Of a DNA stretch of 35,954 bases, positions 7,307 through 14,539 are shown piece by piece (the first letter of the stretch is position 1; each line of letters opens with the position of its first letter). The translations under genes were made by a program, and so were the position numbers. The stretch comes from Pseudomonadota bacterium (lineage in GTDB: Bacteria; Pseudomonadota; Gammaproteobacteria; Burkholderiales; Thiobacillaceae). The stretch lies in NCBI GenBank assembly GCA_030836725.1, contig JAUPLV010000002.1, forward strand, positions 1 to 35,954. The letters are read 5' to 3'. The notes beneath the pieces are model-generated. The model worked only from the letters and a program-made list of their open reading frames with translations, searched no databases and was not told the DNA's origin.

Positions 7307-8104
7307 TCAGGTGCGGTAAAAAACCTGTTCCGCGTTGCGTCGGGTCTGTTCGGCAACGTGTGCCAGCGTGGCGGCGCGCAGATCGGCCAGCGTTTCGGCG
7401 ATGCGCGGCAGTTCCGCCGGGGAATTGCGGCCGCCCCCAACCCATGCCGGCGGAATGTCGGGGCTGTCGGTTTCCAGAACGATCGCCTCCAGCGGCAGGT
7501 CGACCGCCAGTCGCCGCAGGTTGTTGGCGCGCGGCCAGGTGAAGGCGCCGCCGAAACCCAGTTTGAATCCCAGCTTGATGAATTCGTCCGCCTGCTGCGG
7601 GCTGCCGTTGAAGGCGTGGGCGATGCCGCCGCGCACCCGGATCCTGCGCAGGTGTTTCAGTAATTGATCGTTGGCGCGGCGGCAGTGCAGCAGCACCGGC
7701 AGGTCGAATTCCCGCGCGATCTTCAGCTGTTCGACGAAGAAGAATTCCTGGGCCGCGTAGTCGAGATCGACGAACAGGTCGAGGCCGATTTCGCCGATGG
7801 CGATCGGGCGTTGCGCCTCGGTCCGCGCGCGCAGGTCGGCCAGATGCTCCGGGCGGTGCACGTCGACATACATCGGGTGCAGCCCCCACGCCGGCAGGCA
7901 GCCGGGATAGCGTTCGCAGGTGGCGGCCACCGCGGCGAGGTTGTCGCGGCTGACGGCGGGGATCACCAGGGTGGTGACGCCCCCGGCGACCGCCGCGGCG
8001 TAGACCGCGTCGCGGTCGGCGTCGAACTCGGCAGCGTCGAGATGGCAGTGGGTATCGATAAAAAACGGCACCGCGCCGGGTGCCGTTTTTGCGTTGCCGG
8101 TCAC
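7307..8104 (-). CDS. TatD-family metal-dependent hydrolase (YjjV type)
   Basis: This is a TIM-barrel metallohydrolase of the TatD family, cytoplasmic; members act as DNases or phosphoesterases. Metal ligands are visible: FIDTHCHLD (D17, H19, H21), GEIGLD (E105), LLHCRR (H140), AHAFNGS (H163) and ETDSPD (D213). The sequence most resembles YjjV of E. coli (AWGLHPMY, GFGGAFTWPRA). Length 265 aa with the GTG 8104 start, which has a GGGAGAGGG ribosome-binding site. A second GTG at 8071 would give a more typical N-terminus (MPFFIDTHCHLD) but lies inside a terminator-like hairpin. Either way the hairpin at 8061-8090 falls within the first codons, an unusual arrangement. It is the gene after the BI-1-like gene on the same strand. 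Confidence 0.94.
   Translation of the reverse strand: MTGNAKTAPGAVPFFIDTHCHLDAAEFDADRDAVYAAAVAGGVTTLVIPAVSRDNLAAVAATCERYPGCLPAWGLHPMYVDVHRPEHLADLRARTEAQRPIAIGEIGLDLFVDLDYAAQEFFFVEQLKIAREFDLPVLLHCRRANDQLLKHLRRIRVRGGIAHAFNGSPQQADEFIKLGFKLGFGGAFTWPRANNLRRLAVDLPLEAIVLETDSPDIPPAWVGGGRNSPAELPRIAETLADLRAATLAHVAEQTRRNAEQVFYRT
8061..8090 (-). terminator. Intrinsic-terminator-like hairpin inside the 5' end of the tatD gene
   Basis: There is a perfect 12-bp stem (8061-8072 with 8079-8090) and a six-base loop. On the minus strand the stem is AAAAACGGCACC/GGTGCCGTTTTT and runs into six Ts. It sits after the BI-1-like gene, whose transcription comes from the right, and so would terminate it. It also covers codons ~5-15 of tatD, including the alternative GTG start. 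Ribosomes initiating at GTG 8104 would be expected to disrupt it (inference). Confidence 0.7.
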
Positions 8105-8139
8105 GGTTTCCCTCTCCCTTTATGCCCTTCAGGGTGCAA

Positions 8140-8163
8140 CCCTCTCCCGCAAGCGGGAGAGGG
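8140..8163. repeat. REP-like palindrome flanked by 21-bp direct repeats
   Basis: An 11-base arm CCCTCTCCCGC (8140-8150) pairs perfectly with 8153-8163 around AA. It is flanked by two near-identical 21-base copies (8118-8138 and 8178-8198, two mismatches) beginning CTTTATGCCC and ending AGGGTGCA. The CCCTCTCCC-GCAA-GGGAGAGGG type is a widespread extragenic palindrome. Related copies lie at 19919-20036. It fills most of the gap between the BI-1-like gene and tatD. Confidence 0.65.
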
Positions 8164-8204
8164 AGCGAACGCTAGGCCTTTATGCCCGCCAGGGTGCACA
8201 CCGA

Positions 8205-8888
8205 TCAATCGCTGCTGGCAAAGCCCAGCAGATGCAGCAGGCTGGTGAACAGGTTGTAGATGGCGACATACAGGCTGACGGTAGCCAGGACATAATTGGT
8301 CTCGCCGCCGTGGATGATGTTGCTGGTCTCGTACAGGATGAGGCCGGACATCAGCAGCACGAACATGGCAGACACCGCCAGCGACAGGCCCGGTATCGGA
8401 TAACCGAAGAGGGCTGCGCCCACCGACACCAGCGCGGCCAGGAACGCGACCATGATGCCAACCATGAGGAAGCCCCCCATGAAGCTGAAATTCTTGCGGG
8501 TGGTCATCACGTAGGCCGACAGGCCGAGGAAAATCGCGGCGGTGCCGCCCATCGCCATCATCACCACCTGCGAGCCGTTGGGCAGCGCGAGGTAATGGTT
8601 CAGCATCGGGCCAAGACCGAAACCGAGCAGCCCGGTAATCGCGAACACCACGAAGATCCCGGCGGCCGAATTGGCGGTGCGCGGCACCACGAACCACAGC
8701 AAGACCAGTGCGGCAATGGATGTGCCAAGGCTTACGATATACGGCATATTCAGCACCATCGAGAACCCGGCGGCGGCAGCGCTGAACAACAGCGTCATCG
8801 ACAGCAGCATGTAGGTGTTCTTTAGAACCTTGTTGGCCGACAGCGCTGCAGATTCGTTGCGGCCAAGGGTGGTGACTTGCGGGTTCAT
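8205..8888 (-). CDS. BI-1/YccA family inner-membrane protein
   Basis: The 227-aa protein has seven hydrophobic segments, typical of the Bax-inhibitor-1/YccA/YbhL family. The ~25-residue N-terminus is cytosolic (MNPQVTTLGRNESAALSANK), then helices start at KNTYMLLSMTLLFSA. Family features include the LSMTLLFSAAAAG first helix, YVMTTRKNFSFMGGFL in the middle, and a C-terminal half with LILYETSNIIHGGETNYV, where the aspartate/glutamate-rich motif of the family lies. Bacterial relatives such as YccA modulate FtsH proteolysis, and the BsYetJ type conducts Ca2+ in a pH-dependent way; neither role can be assigned from sequence. ATG 8888 has an AGAGGAG ribosome-binding site. It is probably terminated by the hairpin at 8061-8090. 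Confidence 0.92.
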   Translation of the reverse strand: MNPQVTTLGRNESAALSANKVLKNTYMLLSMTLLFSAAAAGFSMVLNMPYIVSLGTSIAALVLLWFVVPRTANSAAGIFVVFAITGLLGFGLGPMLNHYLALPNGSQVVMMAMGGTAAIFLGLSAYVMTTRKNFSFMGGFLMVGIMVAFLAALVSVGAALFGYPIPGLSLAVSAMFVLLMSGLILYETSNIIHGGETNYVLATVSLYVAIYNLFTSLLHLLGFASSD

Positions 8889-9217
8889 TCAAGCTCCTCT
8901 AACGAATGGCAAAACAGTGTGCCGATACAGAGTGGCTCCGCGCGGCACAGGTTCCCGAAAGCGTTCGGGATCGGTTATCAGGATACCGGGATACGGGCCG
9001 GCGTGCCACCCGCAAGCTTGTTTGATTCGATGTCCATCAGGCTGGCCCATCTGCCGTCGTTGCATGCGGGCAGGTTTGACGCCCTTCTCCAGCAAGGACG
9101 CGTTCAGACGCAGGCAAGTGGGTTCCGGAAGGAGAGGGAAGGTGCGCAGGGTCATGGCAAGCGGCTTGCAGTGGCAAGGACCGCATTCCGTGGATGTGGC
9201 GTACCGGCAATGGTGTT
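8889..9217. other. Gap of 329 bases upstream of the BI-1-like gene
   Basis: It holds no gene I can support. A small hairpin (TCCCGAA 8953-8959 with TTCGGGA 8964-8970, loop of four) is the only clear structure. It should contain the promoter of the BI-1-like gene and any terminator of the antiporter gene. I could not pick a convincing -35/-10 pair. A 123-codon open frame on the plus strand has no recognisable protein character. Confidence 0.5.
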
Positions 9218-10450
9218 TCAGGATGTCGCATTCGCATGTCGGCCATAGAAGGCCTTCAGCAGAAACGGCGGTGCGATCGTGGTGAGCGCGATGACGATCA
9301 GCAGTGCGGCATAGGTCTCGGCGTCGAGGATGCCCTGGTTCAGCCCCAGTTGCGCGAAGATCAGCCCCACCTCGCCGCGCGGGATCATGGCCAGGCCGAT
9401 GGCGATTTGGCGGAAACGGCTTTCATTGATGAAGAAACCGGCGGCGAGCTTGCCAAGCAAGGCCACCACAATCAGCGCGCCGCCCAGCTGCCAGACGCGC
9501 GGCGAGCCCCAGTCGACCGTATTGAGGTTGAGCGAAACCCCGACCATCACGAAGAACAGCGGCGCGAAGGTATGGATAAGCGGCCGCATCTGTTCCTCCA
9601 GTCGATGGGCCAGCTGCGGGCTGGGTGCAAACCAGCGGTCGAGCGCCGGCATGCCGAGCCGGTTCATGACATTGAAGCGAAAGTGCTGCGACAGCGCGAT
9701 GCCGGCGGCAAAGCCGCCCATGATGAGCGGCGCGCCGACCACGTGCGCCAGCCAGGAAAACAGCAGGATCAGTGCCAGCGCCATGGTGACGAGCAGGCCT
9801 GGGGTGGCCGCGCGCTGGTCGTAATGGTCGATGATGCCGCCCGCCAGCTTGGCGACCAGCGGCGACAGCAGCATGAACAGCACGATGAAGAGCGCGACCT
9901 TGCCGGTGGCAGCCAGCGACACCTCTTGCTGGACGGCGAACTGGTAGAGGAAGGCGAGCGCCAGCACGCCGAGTATGTCGTCCAGCACCGCCGCGCCGAT
10001 GACGATCTGCGCCTCGTCTTCATGGCGCTTGCCGAGGTCGTCGAGCACCCGCACCGTGATGCCGATGCTGGTCGCGGTCAGCGTGCCGCCGATGAACAGC
10101 GACACCAGATTGTCGAGGCCGAAACCCCAGCGGCAGACCGCGTAGCCGAGCACGAAGGGCAGCACGAAACCGACCACCGCCACCACGATGGGCTTGATGC
10201 CCGATTTCGCCAGACGGAACAGGTCGGTGTCCATGCCGACTTCGAACAGCAGCAGGATGATGCCGATTTCCGCCAGCAGCTTCATCGTCTCGTCGGGCGA
10301 GATCCAGCCCAGCAGCGAAGGGCCCACCAGCAGGCCAGCCAGCAGTTCGCCGATTACGGAAGGAATGCCGTGCCGCCCGGCAATCTCGGAAAACAGCCGC
10401 GCGGCGATGAGAATGATGGCGAGATAAAGAAAGAATTGGTGGAGTTCCAT
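9218..10450 (-). CDS. CPA2-type cation/proton antiporter (Kef/NapA-like, without RCK domain)
   Basis: The 410-aa protein has about 12 membrane segments and belongs to the monovalent cation:proton antiporter-2 group in the inner membrane. The N-terminus reads MELHQFFLYLAIILIAARLF. Then come GIPSVIGELLAGLLVGPSLLG (given in two parts: GIPSVIGELLAG, LLVGPSLLG), the TATSIGITVRVL helix and the paired aspartates of VLDDILG (D157/D158), which form the ion/proton site. The C-terminal half has FFVMVGVSLNL and IPRGEVGLIF. There is no TrkA-N/RCK nucleotide-binding domain, so it is a short form closer to Na+/H+ or K+/H+ exchangers than to gated KefB/C. Ion choice cannot be read from sequence. ATG 10450 is preceded by an AGGA about 8 bases upstream. 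Confidence 0.93.
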   Translation of the reverse strand: MELHQFFLYLAIILIAARLFSEIAGRHGIPSVIGELLAGLLVGPSLLGWISPDETMKLLAEIGIILLLFEVGMDTDLFRLAKSGIKPIVVAVVGFVLPFVLGYAVCRWGFGLDNLVSLFIGGTLTATSIGITVRVLDDLGKRHEDEAQIVIGAAVLDDILGVLALAFLYQFAVQQEVSLAATGKVALFIVLFMLLSPLVAKLAGGIIDHYDQRAATPGLLVTMALALILLFSWLAHVVGAPLIMGGFAAGIALSQHFRFNVMNRLGMPALDRWFAPSPQLAHRLEEQMRPLIHTFAPLFFVMVGVSLNLNTVDWGSPRVWQLGGALIVVALLGKLAAGFFINESRFRQIAIGLAMIPRGEVGLIFAQLGLNQGILDAETYAALLIVIALTTIAPPFLLKAFYGRHANATS

Positions 10451-11057
10451 GCGGTGAATCCTGTGTCCTGACTTGGGCGAGACTCGGTGAAGGCGGCTGG
10501 CCGTCGTCGGGTGGCGATGTCTATTTTAACGTGAGCTGTTTTTCCTGTTTATCCATAATGCCAAAATGGGAGTGGCGGATGGGCGAAATGTTTGGCTGTG
10601 GCCCAGGGTTTGCCGCGTGGAATAGGCTTGGAGGCGTGCCTGACGGCAAGCTTTCAGCCTCGCCAGGCGCCACCTTCATGAGCGCTGGACGCTACGTCAA
10701 AACCGGTCGCCCGGATTCAGCCCTGACTGGAATCTGCTGCTGGTCATATGCCCGCGGCGTGGATATGATCGAGCAGGCGACGAAGGCCATCGTCACGCTG
10801 CAAGAATTCAACCCGGATTATCCATAAGCGGCGAAGAAGGTGCACCGTGCATTGGGGTGGCCCATCGGGGCTGAAGCCCCTCCCACAGGCGACGACGGCC
10901 ACGCGCTTTTGTAGGAGCGGGCCATCGGAGCTGAAGATGCAGGCACCAGCGCACGCTTCGATCCACAAACCGGCCAAATGGATAATCGGGTTCAATCCCC
11001 AACCCGACCGTCATACTGGACGAATCCCCGCACCTTTCCGTTGCCTGACACAAACCG
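10451..11057. other. 607-base intergenic region with REP-like/MITE-like element
   Basis: The region lies between the divergent antiporter and DUF2062 genes. The left part (10451-10800) shows only a possible -10 (TAAAAT, minus strand, near 10526) and an unconvincing 98-codon frame. The right part holds a 189-base element bounded by inverted repeats (10807-10995), listed separately. Confidence 0.5.
10807..10995. repeat. MITE-like element with inverted ends carrying two REP-type motifs
   Basis: The left end TTCAACCCGGATTATCCAT (10807-10825) and right end ATGGATAATCGGGTTCAA (10978-10995) are inverted copies with one mismatch and one missing base. Inside are a hairpin GGGGC-TGAA-GCCCC (10867-10880) and a second motif beginning TGTAGGAGCGGGCC (10910). 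The GGGCTGAAGCCC core reappears in the repeat patch at 29360-29430, so it belongs to a family dispersed in this genome. Confidence 0.55.
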
Positions 11058-11609
11058 ATGCTGCCTGAACGTTTCCGCCGTTTTCTTCCCGATCCGCACA
11101 CGCTGCGCCAGCGCCGCGAACTGCGCTGGATGGGACCGCTGCTGCACCAGCCGCGGCTGTGGCACGTCAATCGCCGCGGCATCGCCCTGGGGGTGGCCAT
11201 CGGGGTATTCTTCGGCCTGCTGATTCCGGTGGCGCAGATACTCTTCGCCGTGACGGCGGCGCTGATCCTGCGCGCCAACATTCCCGCCGCGGTCGGCAGC
11301 ACCCTGGTCACCAATCCGATCACTTTCGCGCCGGTGTACTACGCTGCTTATCATCTGGGCGCCTGGATGCTGGGGCGCGCCGAGGTGCCGCTGGCCGAGG
11401 TCGATCTCGGCAACGTCGCGGCCGAAACCGCGACCGGCCTGGCGTTGTGGGTGGATCGCCTGGCCACGGTGGGTGGGCCGCTGGCGCTGGGCTTGCTGAC
11501 GCTGGCGGTGATCATGTCGGTGCTGATTTATTTCGCCGTGCACTGGGCCTGGCGGCTGCGCGTCATGCGCGCCTGGCAGCGCCGCAAGGCGCGTCGCCGC
11601 CAGCGGTGA
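11058..11609 (+). CDS. DUF2062 membrane protein
   Basis: The 183-aa inner-membrane protein carries a DUF2062 domain. After a basic N-terminus (MLPERFRRFLPDPHTLRQRR) there are about three hydrophobic segments. The family signature is RGIALGVAIGVFFGLLIPV (~41-59), with ANIPAAVGSTLVTNPITFAPVYY (~76-98, read in parts: ANIPAAVGSTLV, TNPITFAPVYY). The function of the family is unknown; members often sit near glycosyltransferase or competence-like genes, which is not the case here. ATG 11058 is the first start, following TGCCTGACACAAACCG without a strong ribosome-binding site. The C-terminus is strongly basic (RRKARRRQR). The P-type ATPase unit follows about 150 bases downstream on the same strand. 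Confidence 0.9.
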   Translation: MLPERFRRFLPDPHTLRQRRELRWMGPLLHQPRLWHVNRRGIALGVAIGVFFGLLIPVAQILFAVTAALILRANIPAAVGSTLVTNPITFAPVYYAAYHLGAWMLGRAEVPLAEVDLGNVAAETATGLALWVDRLATVGGPLALGLLTLAVIMSVLIYFAVHWAWRLRVMRAWQRRKARRRQR

Positions 11610-11762
11610 GATGCCGCTGGCGCCCCGACGACGAAATTCGGCCATACTTGAGCATCGGTGCCCGAGGCATGCAGATTCGCGTGGCCTTTCCGGCGTGTGG
11701 GTGAATTTCAGGCGCACGGTTTCAGGGGGCGCCTGGACAGAGGGAGCGCAGTTCCGACCGTC

Positions 11763-11891
11763 ATGCAGAACTTCGCCATGATCTGGCTTTCGCTGTTTGC
11801 CTGTCTAGCCGTGATCGGCGTGGCGGGTTTCAACCTGCCGCTCGTTGTCTACCTGCTGAACACCCTGTTCCTCTATCTCTATGTCCACTGA
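11763..11891 (+). CDS. 42-residue double-hydrophobic membrane miniprotein upstream of the P-type ATPase
   Basis: This short frame (ATG 11763, TGA 11889-11891) encodes 42 residues that are nearly all hydrophobic. MIWLSLFACLAVIGVAG forms one potential membrane helix, and after an FNLP turn the LVVYLLNTLFLYLYVH end forms a second. It overlaps the ATPase start (11881) by 11 bases, so translation of the two is likely coupled. I recognise no family. By analogy, KdpF and the SERCA-regulating micropeptides are single-span helices that bind P-type ATPases (established for those systems, only an analogy here). A GAGGGAG lies at about 11740, rather far from the ATG, so the start could instead be ATG 11778. 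The alternative is a chance hydrophobic frame. Confidence 0.5.
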   Translation: MQNFAMIWLSLFACLAVIGVAGFNLPLVVYLLNTLFLYLYVH

Positions 11892-14517
11892 CCCCGAAGA
11901 ACAGCGCTGGCACTCCCTCGACAGCGAGGCCGCCGCCGCGTATCTCGACAGCGACCTGAACCAGGGTCTCTCGACGCCGGCTGCCGCATCGCGGCTGGAG
12001 CAGGCCGGGCCCAACGTGCTGACTGAGGCGGCCCGGCGCCATCTGTTCGTCATGCTGGCGTCGCAGTTCACCGACTTCATGATCCTGGTGCTGATCGCCG
12101 CCGCCGTCATTGCCGGCCTCATCGGCGAGCCGCAGGATGCCATCGCCATCGTGGTCATCGTGTTTCTCAACGGCATTATCGGCTTCGTCCAGGAGTACCG
12201 CGCCGAGCGCGCGATGGCGGCGCTGAAAAAGATGGCCAGCCTGCGGGCCCGCGTCATCCGCGACGGCCAGCCGGGTGTGATCGACGCGCGCGATCTGGTG
12301 CCCGGCGATCTGGTCGAACTGGAAGCGGGCAACATCATGCCGGCCGACCTGCGTCTGACCGAGCTGTCGGCGTTCAAGGTCGACGAGTCGGCGCTCACCG
12401 GCGAATCGCAGCCGGTCGACAAGCAGCTCGCGGCTTTGCACGAGGCCGACCTGCCGCTCGGCGACCGCCTCAATCTGGCCTACAAGGGCACGATCGCGAC
12501 CTATGGCCGCGCGCGCGGCCTGGTGGTGGCCACCGGCATGCGGACCGAGCTGGGGAAAATCGCCACGCTGCTCTCCGGCGAATCCGGCAAGACGCCGCTG
12601 CAGAAGCGGCTGGCGCGCTTTGGACGGCATCTGGCGCTGGTGGTGCTGGCGATCTGCGCGATCATTTTCGTCACCGGCTGGCTGCGCGGCGAGCCGCCGC
12701 TGCTGATGCTGCTCACCGCGATCAGCCTGGCGGTTGCCGCCATTCCCGAAGCACTGCCCGCGGTGGTCACGATTTCGCTGGCGCTGGGCGCGGCGCGCCT
12801 GGTCAGGCAGAACGCGCTGATCCGCCGCCTGCCGGCGGTGGAAACGCTGGGCTCGGTCACTTATATCTGCTCCGACAAGACCGGCACGCTGACGCTGAAC
12901 CAGATGCGGGTCGATTGTGTGCTGGCCGCCGGCGAAACCCGGCCTGGCCTGCGGGATGTGGCGGACGCGCCGTGGCGCGAACTGGGCCTGGCGATGATGC
13001 TGTGCAACGATGCCGTGGCCGACGCCGACGGTAAGCTGGCCGGCGACCCCACCGAGACCGCGCTGCTTGCTGCCGGGCTTGCTGCCGGGCTGGACCCGGA
13101 ACGCTTGCGGGAAACCTGGCCGCGCCTGGCCGAGCTGCCGTTCGACTCCGACCGTGCGCGCATGAGCACCCTGCATCGCGACGGCGAGGCGGTGCTGATG
13201 CTGGTGAAGGGCGCGCCCGAGGGCGTGTTGCCCTTGTGCGTCGACCAGCTTGCCGCCGACGGCACGACGCCCATCGACCCGGCGGCGCTGCTGACCGAGG
13301 CCGAACGGCTGGCGGAGAAAGGCCTGCGCGTGCTGGCCTTCGCGCTGAAGCGGCTGCCGGCCGTTCCGGACCCGCTCGATGCCGACGGGATGGAAAGCGG
13401 GCTGACCTTCATCGGGCTGGCCGGCCTGATCGATCCGCCGCGCCCCGAGGCGGCCGAAGCGGTGGCCGCCTGCAAGGCCGCGGGCATTATCCCGGTGATG
13501 ATCACCGGCGACCATCCCGCCACCGCCCGGGCCATCGCCAGCCGGCTGGGCATCCTCGACGACGGCGGCAAGGTGCTCACCGGCAGCGACCTGGCGCGGC
13601 TGTCGCTGGCGGATTTCGAGCGCGAGGTGGAGTCGGTGCGGGTCTACGCCCGCATCAACCCGGAGCAGAAGATCAAGATCGTGCAGGCGCTGCAGGACAA
13701 GGGCGAATTCGTCGCCATGACCGGCGACGGGGTGAACGACGCGCCTGCCCTGAAAATGGCCGACATCGGCGTCGCCATGGGCCGTGGCGGCACCGACGTG
13801 GCGCGCGAGGCGGCGGCGATGACGCTGCTGGACGACAATTTCGCCACCATCGTCCATGCGGTGCGCGAAGGCCGCCGCATCTTCGACAACATCCGCAAGT
13901 TCGTCAAATACACGATGACCAGCAACTCGGGCGAGATCTGGACCATCTTCCTCGCGCCCTTCCTCGGCCTGCCGATCCCGCTGCTGCCGATCCACATCCT
14001 GTGGATCAACCTGGTCACCGACGGTCTGCCGGGGCTGGCGCTCGCCGGCGAGCGCGCCGAACCCAACGTCATGCAGCGGCCGCCGCGGCCGCCGCGGGAG
14101 AGCATCTTCGCCCACGGCATGTGGCAGCACATCCTGTGGGTCGGCCTGCTGATGGGCGGGGTGACGCTGCTGACTCAGGCGTGGGCGATCCATGTCGGCT
14201 CCGCGCACTGGCAGAGCATGGTGTTCACCGTGCTCACCCTGTCGCAGCTGGGCCATGTGCTGGCGATCCGCTCCGAGCGCGAGTCGCTGTTCGTCCAGGG
14301 CGTGCTGTCCAACCGCCTGCTGATGGCGGCGCTTCCGATCACCTTCGCCCTGCAGATGGCGGTGCTCTACGTGCCCTGGCTCAATCCCGTCTTCAAGACC
14401 GAGCCGCTCGGGCTGGGCGAACTGGCCGTGTGCCTGGCGCTGTCCTCGGTGGTGTTTATCGGCGTCGAGATCGAGAAGGCGCTGGTGCGGCGCGGCTGGC
14501 TCTACGCCAGTCCGTAA
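11881..14517 (+). CDS. P2A (Ca2+-type) cation-transporting P-type ATPase
   Basis: This 878-aa inner-membrane pump is driven by ATP. Catalytic motifs: TGES of the actuator domain (~173-176), phosphorylation site DKTGTLT (332-338), and hinge TGDGVNDAPALK (~614-625). Ion-site residues of SERCA-type Ca2+ pumps are all present: Glu290 in IPEALP (M4), Asn682 and Glu685 in SNSGE (M5), and Asn710, Thr713, Asp714 in WINLVTDGLPG (M6). This favours Ca2+ over heavy metals; there is no N-terminal CxxC metal-binding domain. The N-terminal cation_ATPase_N domain (WHSLDSEAAAAYL...GLST) is normal. Length matches bacterial PMR1-like pumps. ATG 11881 overlaps the upstream 42-aa frame. The role is probably Ca2+ (or Mn2+) efflux; specificity is inference. 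Confidence 0.94.
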   Translation: MSTDPEEQRWHSLDSEAAAAYLDSDLNQGLSTPAAASRLEQAGPNVLTEAARRHLFVMLASQFTDFMILVLIAAAVIAGLIGEPQDAIAIVVIVFLNGIIGFVQEYRAERAMAALKKMASLRARVIRDGQPGVIDARDLVPGDLVELEAGNIMPADLRLTELSAFKVDESALTGESQPVDKQLAALHEADLPLGDRLNLAYKGTIATYGRARGLVVATGMRTELGKIATLLSGESGKTPLQKRLARFGRHLALVVLAICAIIFVTGWLRGEPPLLMLLTAISLAVAAIPEALPAVVTISLALGAARLVRQNALIRRLPAVETLGSVTYICSDKTGTLTLNQMRVDCVLAAGETRPGLRDVADAPWRELGLAMMLCNDAVADADGKLAGDPTETALLAAGLAAGLDPERLRETWPRLAELPFDSDRARMSTLHRDGEAVLMLVKGAPEGVLPLCVDQLAADGTTPIDPAALLTEAERLAEKGLRVLAFALKRLPAVPDPLDADGMESGLTFIGLAGLIDPPRPEAAEAVAACKAAGIIPVMITGDHPATARAIASRLGILDDGGKVLTGSDLARLSLADFEREVESVRVYARINPEQKIKIVQALQDKGEFVAMTGDGVNDAPALKMADIGVAMGRGGTDVAREAAAMTLLDDNFATIVHAVREGRRIFDNIRKFVKYTMTSNSGEIWTIFLAPFLGLPIPLLPIHILWINLVTDGLPGLALAGERAEPNVMQRPPRPPRESIFAHGMWQHILWVGLLMGGVTLLTQAWAIHVGSAHWQSMVFTVLTLSQLGHVLAIRSERESLFVQGVLSNRLLMAALPITFALQMAVLYVPWLNPVFKTEPLGLGELAVCLALSSVVFIGVEIEKALVRRGWLYASP

Positions 14518-14539
14518 CGGCTCCCCGGCGCCATCCAGG

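Noticed and set aside
8877..9248. 123-codon plus-strand open frame upstream of the BI-1-like gene
   Set aside because: It overlaps the starts and ends of neighbouring minus-strand genes and lacks protein-like character.
10531..10827. 98-codon plus-strand open frame
   Set aside because: It has no ribosome-binding site or recognisable protein features and ends in the left inverted end of the MITE-like element.
11830..14256. 808-codon open frame on the minus strand opposite the P-type ATPase
   Set aside because: It is a mirror of a confidently identified gene in GC-rich DNA and is rich in Arg, Gln, His and Ala with no family motif.
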